Below the pieces are notes generated by a model that saw only the letters and a program-made list of their open reading frames with translations, was not told the DNA's origin and made no database searches. The position numbers and the translations under genes are program-made. A stretch of 64,000 bases of DNA from Zonotrichia leucophrys gambelii (taxonomy: Eukaryota > Chordata > Aves > Passeriformes > Passerellidae), in contig NC_088178.1 of NCBI RefSeq assembly GCF_028769735.1, forward strand, positions 17,124,357 to 17,188,356. The letters run 5' to 3'. Numbering within the stretch: position 1 is the stretch's first letter; each line of letters starts with the position of its first letter. Positions 49,951 to 61,220 of this stretch are shown here, in pieces.

Positions 49951-52298
49951 AAAGCCATAGAAATAGTGCTTAAAATAAAAGTAATGTTTAAAATGAAATG
50001 AAAATTACAAGTTAAAGAAACATTACATAGATATGAGAGGCAATGAAGACTAATACTGAAAGATTTTAGTAGTTACTGTGCAATGTGCAGGCTTTTTTTA
50101 TTTTTTAATAATCAAAGGATTTAAAGAGTGAGACGGTATCATGTTTTTGGGGCTGTGCATTTTCCCTTGTGAATTGGAAGGCATTATTCACAGTAAGTTT
50201 GTGTATATTTTATGTGTATATAGTTTTTGTGATTTGCCAGTATGTCAGCTAAGGTTCATAAAACTACTTCAGGCTCTTGTGTTCACATCAGTGATTTGCC
50301 AGAGAGAAGCTGGCAGCTGATATAGGTTCACTTTTGCGGATTTGATGAGACACTCATACATTCATTGAAGTTTTTTGTGGTTATGTTTTAATTATATCTT
50401 TAGTCCCATCCAAAATGTTTTCTTGCTCATACAAACAGCAATGCCATAAAGCAAATGTTCATCGTTATAGTCTGGGATCTGTGTTTATATCCAGAAAAAG
50501 TTTGTAAGTAATTCATATTTTCTTTGAAACAAGAATCTACTTATTCATGTTTTGCAAAGAACCACAAAATAAAACCATGCTATGTGTTTATAGTAAATAG
50601 TACTTATAAAAACCTGGGGTGGCCCTTTGCAGAAGTAAGTTCAAGGATTCCCTACATCTCTCAGGAACTAGTATACAGGAAAAAAAACTTTAACAATTGT
50701 GTCTGGAGAAAGGCATCTAAATTTATAAAAAATAGTGGCTTGCAAATTTACTATGCAAAAAATTATGTGTAGTGAATTTTATTTTTCCTCAGACATATTT
50801 AGAAATTTACAGAGTTTGTAAGCTTAAGAATATACTTGACATATGTTTCAAAATGGGCTGGTTTTGTGCCTGTACATAGTTCTGTTTATTTGTCTCATGG
50901 CAAGAAAAAAAAAAAAAAAAATCTTTTACTCTACAGTGTTCAAATTAGGCCATATTGTATTTTAGATCCAGTATATCTCTTTTTTAGAAGTCTGTTCTTA
51001 AATCTCTCTTTTACACTTTGCTGTGCTCCAGTCTCTGCAGCTGTAATGAGTAAATGCTGTAGCTTTCAGTTCTTACCTCTGGGACAAATAATAAGAAAAC
51101 TCTCGAACAGATGGAGTGGGCTTTCTCATACATGTTATCCATTAATGTCAAACAACAAGCTATAGAAAATGTTTCTATTACACAGGTGAAAAGAAGATAA
51201 TAATATCACCTGTTTTCAATAGTGCCCACATTCACACAGTTTAAATTTCACTTTGTCCTGTGCCTTACATTACCTATTGGCTCTTATCTAGACCACAAAA
51301 GGTGCTGAGCCCATGGGAAATGCTAGATACAATGGCTTAAAAGGAATTTAGGCCATGTGACTGCAGGCCTTTCTATATTACATACATACTGTAGACCCAG
51401 AATTCTCCTTCCCAGCATTCTAAAGAGGCAGTATTTCTTGTTTTCTGAGATGAAATTACCCTTTTGCAGCATTAAGGGCTTGATCCTACATAGCCATTGG
51501 TATAACTGCAGTGATGCCCCACAGTTTAGACCACTCTAAGGTTCCCAGTTCAACTTGGCCATTGCTGAACAGAGCAATAGTATTTTGAGTTATTCAGTGC
51601 TACTTCTTGGACTTTTGACATCTGTGCACAAATTTGCAGCTGACTCAATTTTAATGTTCAATCAGTAGCTAGACAACTGTATTTTCACACTTATGGGTAT
51701 GGATTCAAAGTATTTTTGTACCAGTACCTCTGTAGAAATTAATAGCAGGGACTTTTACTAAGTAGTTCACCCTGAATATCTGAGGGTTCTGTTTGTTTGT
51801 TTTTGTACAGGCAAATTTGGAAAATATTTTAACTTCCCTATAGTTAAATTAATGGTCAAATATAGTGCCCTTTGGCAAGCTTTCCTACTTAGATGAAACA
51901 TGACCCAGCTTCGTTACCACAAGGCTTCGTTTTATCAAAGATATTGAGATGCAGTAAGTCTGGTGATGATTAGATAAAGCAGGAATAGTAATTAAAGTGT
52001 ATACTTAAAAGTACTTGAGAACAAATCCACTTGCAAAGGTACTTCTCATTTTGGATTTTGGAACACTTTTCAATATAAAGGAACCTCTTAATCTAGAGAA
52101 ATTATGATTCAGTATTCAACATATCATCATTTTGATGGATAGTCTCTAACTGCAGCCTGCATTACTGCACAGGGAAATTCACAAGAGCCAGGGTTAATGA
52201 AACTGCATGGGTTTCAAATCTGTCAAAATGGGCTGCCTGAGAGACTGGCTTATGCCTTTGTTCTTAATGAATGCCACAACAAAAAGCATTCCTGTGGG

Positions 52299-52299
<1 letters not shown>
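49951..52299. other. AT-rich DNA without recognisable genes
   Basis: No supported gene. A 109-codon frame on + (50836-51165) runs through an A17 tract that gives a Lys run, so it is not a credible gene. Confidence 0.6.
50905..50921 (+). repeat. A17 homopolymer tract
   Basis: An uninterrupted run of 17 A, without a polyadenylation signal upstream. Confidence 0.9.

Positions 52300-52334
<35 letters not shown>
52300..52334 (+). repeat. T35 homopolymer tract
   Basis: A pure run of 35 T, the longest homopolymer in the window. Read on - it could be the tail of a retrocopy, but no polyadenylation signal or recognisable retrocopy body lies next to it on the downstream side. Its exact length is uncertain because such runs are prone to sequencing error. 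Confidence 0.9.
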
Positions 52335-52337
<3 letters not shown>

Positions 52338-55300
52338 GAACATGCTTAACAGTTAGTTAACATGAAAAGACCTTCTTGCTTTCTTGTGGTATTTCCTGGT
52401 AGGGGTCTTTTTCATAGTGTGTACTTGTTCATGAAACTTTGCACCAAAAATATTGAAGAAAAAGATACCAGGAAAAAAAAAAGCACACCATTTTTTAAAT
52501 GGTAGCTACAGATGTAAATAATTTATGCTTTTCTTTTGGAAATTCCATTAGACAGAACTTTCTTGTGTTACAGAATGGAATGTGAGACTCAGAGGCGGAG
52601 TACTTTGGAGTAGAAAGACCAGGAAACTGAGAAGCTCAGAGCATGAGAACATAAACCCCCCCTTCTCCTAAAGTTCAGAATAGTCTCCCTGTGTGTGATT
52701 AATATGGCAATTATTATTATTAAACATTATTAAAGTAGCAAGAAAATGTAGGAAAAAGTATGCTGAAAAAGTGAAGGTTTTTTTTTCCCTTCTTTTTACT
52801 GTCAGTCTGTTTCTCCTTTATGCTGGTATTATGATCAGGTAGATTTTTCGTCACAATGAAGTAATTCTCTCTAAGTCTTCAAACCTGGTTGATTTTTGTT
52901 ATTTTTTACCTTTAGATAAGTTTTGATCATAATTGTATTTTTGGGAAACTCCTGTGTCTGGCACTACTTCACACAGCCGCTCCAAAGGTATTCTATTCTT
53001 GTAGGTAAGGATACTGAAACTTGTGGGGAAATGATATCTGAACAAGCAAAACTTATAAATTACAGAGCAGTTCTGTCCCGTAAAAGAGAAACTGTGTTCT
53101 CTGGAGGACTGTTGTCAACCTTTCTACTTTTCAACTCCGGTTGGCTTCCAACAGGGTTTTGTTTGTTTGTTTGCTTGGTTTTGTAAGATTCAATAAAAAG
53201 ATAAAACTGTGGGAAAGTGCAGTTGAAGACTTTTCACTGGGAAAATTTTTACTTTCTGAGATAATTTTATCATTGCTAAGTTCCAGAACATCTCAATAAA
53301 GAAAGAGACTGTTAATAATTATTTTAAGAATTAAATACTGTCCTTGTAGTCAAAGTACTGATTATAAGTTGATGCAAGTTATTGGAATGATTGCAGAAAT
53401 GTTGCAGTTCTTTTTATTGCAGTTTCTTCTTTGTAATATCATCTTGAACTAAGACAAATCCTTAAGGAGAAGCTAAAGGAGGGTATATTGGACTTCAAGA
53501 AAGCATATGTTAATTCAATTTTACTCTAAGAATAATATTGAAAAGAACTCTGAAAGACAGAAATTACCCCTACATTTCACAGATCTAAAGAAAGTATTTC
53601 ACTGTTGTCATAACTGAACTTTTTAATGCTGTTATGTAATAGAGAAATGAAATACATGATTGGTTCATATGAACATCAAGGAACCCATGTTTCAGGGTCA
53701 TGCCAGTGTCAATGCATTGTGTCACTTCTGCTATATGGTATGGTCCTCTAATTTAATACAACAGAAAGTGCAAATAAATAAATGGAAACCAGAAAATCTC
53801 AGCTAAACTGCAATGAAATATCTAGTTTTCAGTAGCTGGCAGTTGTGAGAGTCCATGGCATACATGCCACGGGGCAGCTGGAGGAGATTTGGAAAATGGA
53901 TGAGTGGAGGAGTTCCTTCATCTACAAGTTCCTAGTGTGAAACTTGGTATGGATCTTTAATGTAGTTGCCATTTGAGTTGGGACAAGATAAAAACATGTC
54001 AAACCCTTTTTATGTCCCACCTGAATTTCACTGAAGAAGGCACATTCGGTTTGTTTTTATGCCAGGAATTAGTCATTCAGTTGATCTGATGCAAGTCACT
54101 AGTAGATAAAAACTCTCAAAGCAAAATTCTATAGAAACAGCAAGAGCGAGAAGCTGTTGAAAAGCATTGAAGGAAAGCTGTGGCTGTATCACATTTTTAA
54201 CAGAACAGAAGAATGGGACAACAGGTTGTATCCTGTTGTTTTGTTAAGTCCTGTTGATGGCTAATGACAAAAATGTGTTTTTTGTTTTTCTCCCATGAAT
54301 TTCTTGGTTTGATTCAGAGCTCATTATGTTTAAGTGTTACTTTCATGATCTGAATAAATTTCCTAAAATGAAAAGGAAAAAATCCCATCTGGTTTTCCTG
54401 TGCACTTAAGACTGCTCTCATTACCTTCATGACAAAACTGTTTTTTACACCAGTTACCTAAGTCATCATCTAGTCACGTTTCTCTGCATGTTCAGTATCT
54501 CAGCAGATGCACAAAATACTTGTTACATGCTGCTGGCAACACCAGGAGCTGAAGTTCCCCATTCACTCTGAAACAGCAGCAGTATGCAGAATGTCAATTT
54601 ACAATTTTGAGCTTCAAATTGGTTTCTTCGTAAGGAAAACCTTGCTGTGCTGCACTGACAATGCAAATAAGTAATCTGAATAATTGAGAGGAGATCAGAA
54701 TTTTCACTTTAAAAAATCTGAAGTCTTTTCCCCACTCTTGATTATGTTCTGTACAAAAGTTACCTTTCTGGTCAGGTGGAGGAATTCTTCAAGGATGAAA
54801 GCAGAATTTTTTTCTCTCAGTTTCAGGAAATCCACAGAAATTTTATTTTTCTTCTGATTAGAAGTAATCCATGTAATGGTTTAGTAGGAGAGAGTACTTT
54901 TTAAAGCCTTTTCTGCCTACAGCCTGTGTGGAGAGCTCAAACCTAGGATGAGTCGAGGCAACTGCTGAGACTGGATCATTGACAGCTTGCCCATAAACTC
55001 TCGTTTTAGAAACTAATATGTTCTAATTTCTCTGTCTGTTGTGAGTGAGAATGTATGCAGCTTTTTCACACTATACGTGCTTTTTGTAAATATCTAAAAG
55101 AAAGCATTCCATTGGGTTCACATTACTTCTTTTAATTTATTCATGTGTATGTACATTGCTTTTCTCCTGCAGTTCTATGGCCCATTACTGCATGAGTAAA
55201 CTGTGTGCAGATTTTGCAAGTCTCTGCCAGAAGATGTTTATTACTCTCATCATTCTTATGAAAATCATGTTCCAGCAGATTCAGGCAATGTGTAAAACAT

Positions 55301-57820
55301 GGTATGTGTGAATTGGCCATTTCACACTACACTTACAATATTACCAGCAATAATAATAGCAGGGAAGGGGCCTTAGGGAAGGGGATAGACCGTACGTTAA
55401 TTTGGTCATGAAGCTCTGATATGTGATCTTGGTAAAGCCCAGAGGTGTAATGAACAGTTAGCTTCTCAAAAGTCACTATCAACTGCTGACAGAGCTGACA
55501 AGCCAAAATACTGATGCAGAAAACAGCTTGCCAATTTTTCCACATTTTGCCCATTTTGGGAGTATGGTTGTAGTGTGTCTTGAGGGTTATCTTACTGAGT
55601 AAGAGAAAGTGCTCTAAAAAGAAGTTTGATGTTGCATAAATAGAGAAGAAAAATATACTTCTGACTGTTTGAAACTTCTCTTGTAAAGCAGTGCATTTTC
55701 TGGGTAATTGCAGCATGGTCATATGGCTGGTGTGAAAGTTTCAGGCATGCTGAATAAATAGTGCTAGTAGTAAAAGATACAACGTAGATCTTCTTTTGTT
55801 GCATTAATAGTAATAGCACTGGAGCACCTCTATTGTTTATCTCCTTCCTTCAGATGCCACTTCTGCTGCTTGATCTGGTTTACTCTTCATTTGTTTTTAC
55901 AGTTTACAGTTTCTGTGCAGTTCTTGGATTCATCTGCTCTTTTTGTCCAGTGAATAGCTTTTCTGTGTGCTCTGCTTGAGATACAGATGACTTCATTGCT
56001 TAGGACTCATTATGTTTTGGCAAATGTTTCTTGGATTTTTAAAAACTCTTTAAAGACTTAAGTTTTTTTTTAAGCAAATGAATTGATAAATGGTAAACCT
56101 GAAGGGACCAAAATGATCAGTTATCATAAAAGGCCTAGTAAATAATCAGACTATACTACTGGCACATGGTTTTTTGTCACTGCATTCTCATGGTTTGTGT
56201 TTAAAAGTTGGCATGATTACAGCAGCAGGGGGAATGTTTTTTTCTTCAAAAAAGCATCCATTACTTTCTTCCTCACGAAGTCCATTGTCCAGTATATGTT
56301 TAAACAGACACCTGAAGCAACCTTAAAAACTAAAAATTATGAGATTAGCAAAATAGTCTAAAATAATTCAGTCAAACTGTGATGTCTCTAGATTGCTTTT
56401 ACCTAAGTGTTTGTCTCCCCACTAATATTCAGGGCTTAGAATAAATCTGGAAATCTGTTTTTCAGTGTTCATTGGGTTTTTTAACTGAGAGTACTTCTTC
56501 CTTTCTGTTTCCCCCAACCCCTTACTTGTAAGACTTATCATCTCTGTACTTCCAAAAAGAGAAAGTTGACTTTCATAGTTAGAGGCGATATCTCCTTGTC
56601 AGCACAAAAATTCAGTATCTTAGGTTGAAGACAGTTATTTAAATTTCACTCATCTGAGCATTTCAAGAAGGAGATGTTTTTAGTCAGGTGCTTTAGGATA
56701 ATATTCCTAGTTTGAAGACTTCACAAGATAATTAAGAAAATTACTAACACAATAACCAATAGGTTTCAGTTTCATCTAGTTATCATACTAAAACCTGTTC
56801 CTTCATTTGTAGTTTCTTGTCTTCAAGTCAGTATCTAAACTATGACATTGTTTGATTTCAAGATCTTGTTTATTTTGTCAAAAGCTTTAGAAGCCCATAT
56901 AAATATTTGCTATTTCTTCTTCATTCACTTTTGTTTACAATCCCCAAAGTGCTAAATAGAAGACAGTGACACATCTTCTATTGTAGGAGCTGTGCTTGCC
57001 TGTCCCTACATGTGTAATTTATTCTCGTTACAGTTGTTTCAGCACTTTTTTTTTTAAACCTTACTAGAGCCTGGCTTCCATAATCACCCATATACCTTTT
57101 TGAAGGATAGACACAAATTAAAATGCCCCTAAGTCCCCTGCAGTAGTAGATAATTTTAGGCAGATAATTTTTTTGCATGCTACTCAGCCATTTCATTCTG
57201 CAATTCCCTTAGGATACCTGCATGAAGATTAGTTTGTCTCCATGTGTTACTGTAGTTAATATGTATTTTCTCTTGTAACCAGGCCAAATCTGAGGATATG
57301 GCTACTTCTGAGAGGATGCAGAACATTAGCTGACTGTGTCCTAGATGCACGATGAGAGTAGACATGCATCATTCTGTAGGTGAGGAATCGGTGAGGAACA
57401 TGAGAACCAGAACTGTGGGACTCAGTGCAGAATGCATTTGTCCTTCACTTTTATACTTTTTTATCTTTTAGTAGAATAAGCTAGTGAAATAAGTCATGGA
57501 ACAAGCAGAATGTATCATAAATCTCATGATGCTTAACAGGAATGAATCAGTAACCTGTACTTAATGAACATATCAGACTGAGGAAAAACAGTTGGCCGCT
57601 GTGTGGAGGGAATAACTCCTTTAGACCCAAAAGAAGCCACTCACCAGTTTCTGAGAGTCCATAAATCTTCTGACTGATAGGTGTAACAGAGAGGAGATGA
57701 TACTCAAGGCAGTCAGTCAGCAGAGCCTGCAAGAACTTTTACATTTGAATCTCAGACATAAATTCAAAGTGAGCATACTCTTGGGCCAGGGTAAAATTGC
57801 TGATCATGGGCAGTGACATT
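52335..57820. other. AT-rich DNA without recognisable genes
   Basis: No supported gene. The 129-codon frame on - (55333-55722) ends in a Leu run and overlaps a second frame (55592-55819) in another register. Neither has a recognisable domain. No known repeat was seen. Confidence 0.55.
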
Positions 57821-57882
57821 CAGGAGAGAGGTTATGTTTGTCGACCTTAACCAGGAGAGAGGTTATGTTTGTTAACTTTAAC
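57821..57882 (+). repeat. two-copy 31-bp tandem duplication
   Basis: Copies 57821-57851 and 57852-57882 are identical except at three positions near the 3' end, where TCGACC in copy one reads TTAACT in copy two. All three differences are transitions, and two fall on a CG dinucleotide, as expected if copy two lost a CpG by deamination. Flanking DNA is ordinary. Confidence 0.92.
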
Positions 57883-60779
57883 TTTTGCCTCCAGTGTCAA
57901 ATACATCTTGAAATCCCATGTATCAAGAGTAAGCAATTAAAGAAATATTCCATCAGTAAATATAAGACTTCAGTTGAAGCAAAATTAGTCTAAAATTGGC
58001 TTTTACTTGTGACCTTTCGTATCCAGTGCTATAACTAACAGGTAGGTTACAGTGCTGTCATCTCCAGGGAGGAAGAAAATCTAAAATGGTTCATGGAACC
58101 ACTGGGAATCTTTTCTGTTAAGGAAGGGTTGTGTAGCCAAATCCCTGGCCTTGCAGGATAAGAAAAGGGGAGAGACATTTCACAGCCACAGCCACATCTC
58201 TTATGTTCCCACATTAGGTGCACCGTGCCTCAGGTATCCTATGGAGAGGTAGTTGGCCAGGTACTGCCTCAGTGCAGTACTCCTGCCAAAAGTAATTCAG
58301 TTGTTTAGAACTTACCTTCTGCTCATTTCTGATGCATTTTATTTTTTAGGATTCTAATGTATCAGTCTCCTTCTCTTGCTGAGTCTTAGAACTAAATGTT
58401 TTAATATTTTCATTTGAATTTTTGTTTTGCATCTTTTACTTTCAATATCAAAATCTGATCTTCATTTCCTTGGGCCCATCTTTCTGTATGAACTATTTTT
58501 GATTTTTTTGCTTGCCCTGAGTAAAGGCAACAATATCCCTGCAGCAGTCAGCTCAAAAATTCCTCTTCTAAACTTTCCTAGGCTCTCAGAACATTCAGTT
58601 GGATTTGTCCAAACTGCTAACCACAGAGGCTGCATCTCTGTTTTTAGATCTCCCCATTAAGCTGCTCTGAAGTCACAGTGGGAGCTCCCAGCTGGCCCTC
58701 GCTGCTGCAGGAAGGCAGCAAGGGATGGCTCAGGCGTTCAGCACCTGGTCACACACACACAGAAAGCCATGCACAGATGGAGCTCTGCTCCTCTTCAGGC
58801 TGTAACAATATTAAGAAATCTAATTTATATACAGAGGGCTGTAGTTGCCTGTTACTGCTGTTTTATTAGACTTTGTTTTCTCAGTGGGGTCCTGCCCCAT
58901 GGCTGGGGATTGTGAATGTTAGAACAGTGCTCTGAGTAAATAATGTGTAGGGAAAATATTCAGACTAGTAATGCACAGCAGCCTGATTTGCAGACCATGC
59001 TGTCATTGTAGTAGTCACTGTTTAAATACACATTCCTTGATCAAGAGACAATTAACACAATGGCGTTTCTAACATTTTTGTTTTCTGTTATTTGGGCTTC
59101 TATCTCTACAGGTGTAATTGATTTAAATAGCTTTTACAGTGTAGTCTTCTCTCTGTGTTATATTCTATATGTTTAAAATAGTCACCTTCCCCCAGCTCCC
59201 CTTATATGTGCTGTGTTCCCTGCTGCATGGTAAAAATAGGCAGCTCTGATGTGGGACTGCTTCTGTAGAGACATCCCTGTTTCCCTGCTCCTTCAGTTCA
59301 TCAACTCTGGCCTCAAGGTGCTACACCAGTGCTCTGAGGGCCATTAACTGCTTGCACCACGTTTAGATCAGACACATCTATCTAACCTTATCTTTGAAAG
59401 GTCTGGAGAAAATAACATTGGAAAGGAGATCTTCTGTTCAAGCTTGTGCCCTCTTGACTACTTTGAATTAACACCCACTTAGAGGGGGTAAGAAGTCAAA
59501 AATGTGCCTGGAAGGTTAAACATTAAGTATGCAAAGCTAGACTTCCAAACTTCCTTAATGCATGAAAATGCGTATGTAAAAAATGTCTGAACAAACCCAA
59601 AGTTTAACAGTTGATACATTTTAAAGTATGGGAATTTAAAGCCTTTTTGAGGTTCCCTTTTGCTGATTGCCTTCAGGGGAGGTGAGACAAGTTTCTAACC
59701 TTTGCAACCATCTCAATGGAAGAGAGGGAAGGAAGAACACACAGGCAGAAAGAAATCTCAAATTTCATCTTGTTGTGTGATCTTTGAAGGGCTTCAAGAA
59801 TAAAAATTTTTAAAGAGAACCCCATAGGTGCTACATGATCTGCATTTTGTCAGTCAGGCTTACAATTGCCACAGGAGACACAGATTTACTGCCAGCACAG
59901 TCACCCCTCTTCTCAGCTGCCTTGTCTTTCTCTTCCCCTTCCCAGCTCTTAGGTTTGTAATTGACAGCTCTCCCAAAGAGTTTGTGGTATTTTTAGGGTA
60001 TCCACCCTGGATCTTTCTAATGACAAAATGAACCCCAGCCTTGCCTCAAGTTAATCTTATGTAGTGTCTCACATTTCATCTTGTCCTTTCCTATGTTTAG
60101 GGAGAACTCGTCTGGCTTACCAAAAATACTCCTTTCCTTTGCTTTTTTTAGACAAAATTTGTTAAAGTTGGGCCAGATTCCTGATTCAGTTCATAACATG
60201 TCTGTGTTTCAGTTGCTTGGGTAAAAACAGAGGTAACTGTGAGCTGTGGAATGACAGCAAATTTGGGGTGTGGTGTTAACAGGAGCTCCATAATCTGCAG
60301 AAGTCTGTATATTGTGAAATTGTAGCCTCAGCCCCAACAGTTATTAGAAATATCTCTCATGTACCAACAGTCCTGTGCAGGAATGCAAATAGGTTTATTG
60401 TGCTGAAATACAGATGTATTCTCTATACCAAAGCACAGAGAGAGTCTTTGCTTTAGACTTTGGTCAGAGGTGTTCAGTAGACCCTCTTGATTAAGATGCA
60501 GCCTATAATAATCATGGCAGTAATTCAGTATATTTTAAACAGTGTCTATAAATATTTCCAAAATGGTAAAACCCTTTGTTTAATAATTTTCCAGTCTAGC
60601 TGCTCTTCGTGTCACTTTATGAGTTTCTGAAGTTCAGAGCATCGGTGAGACAAAGACAGTTGAACATCAGTCATTTAAGTAAAAAAAATAAAAAATAGCC
60701 CAACCAACTGAAGTTGGCTTAGGATCTTAGTAAATTTTTTTTTCTGAATTTATCATACCATCTATCCCTTAGTCATTTG
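57883..60779. other. non-coding DNA without recognisable genes
   Basis: No supported gene. The patch at 58630-58780 is GC-richer with a short CA run, and carries parts of two short + frames without known domains. Confidence 0.55.
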
Positions 60780-61220
60780 GTCCTGAGTAAGATTGAAAAA
60801 TGATATATGCAGCTTGCTGCCCAATGTCAGCACTGACAAGCTTGTGTGACTGCATTTGAGCTGAATATTTCAGCAAATAGCATAGCCCAGCAGCAATTGC
60901 TGAGCCCTGTCTATATCCTCTCCTTGCAGTGAGCAGGGATTTTTCATTTCATACATCATTTACAGCTTGCCACAGTGATTCCAGTTAGCCAGGATATATT
61001 TCCAACACAAAGAGAAGAAAGAGAAATATGTATCATTTGTTGCAGAAGTTGGCTGTATTGGGTTCAAATGTAATTACACTACAACATCAAAAGCTACACT
61101 AATGGACAAAGAGTCAACTATGCTTAACTCAGAGTTAAATAAGATCTGTTTTCTTCTTGCTCAAGAATTCTGCCAAGTAATTTTGCTGCTTTGATGCATT
61201 GCATTCATAATAGTCAGTGC
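60780..61220. promoter_or_regulatory. possible conserved non-coding element
   Basis: The stretch is free of simple repeats, with balanced composition and factor-like words (for example 'cagcagcaattgctgagcc' near 60888, which contains an E-box CAATTG). No significant open frame crosses it. A regulatory role is inferred from texture only. Confidence 0.2.

Noticed and set aside
50905..50921. Poly-A tail of a processed pseudogene
   Set aside because: No polyadenylation signal upstream, no recognisable transcript body and no target-site duplication. The same applies to the A-tracts at 6690, 10066 and 12997.
55333..55722. 129-codon open frame on -
   Set aside because: Ends in a Leu run, overlaps another frame in a different register, and shows no family signature.
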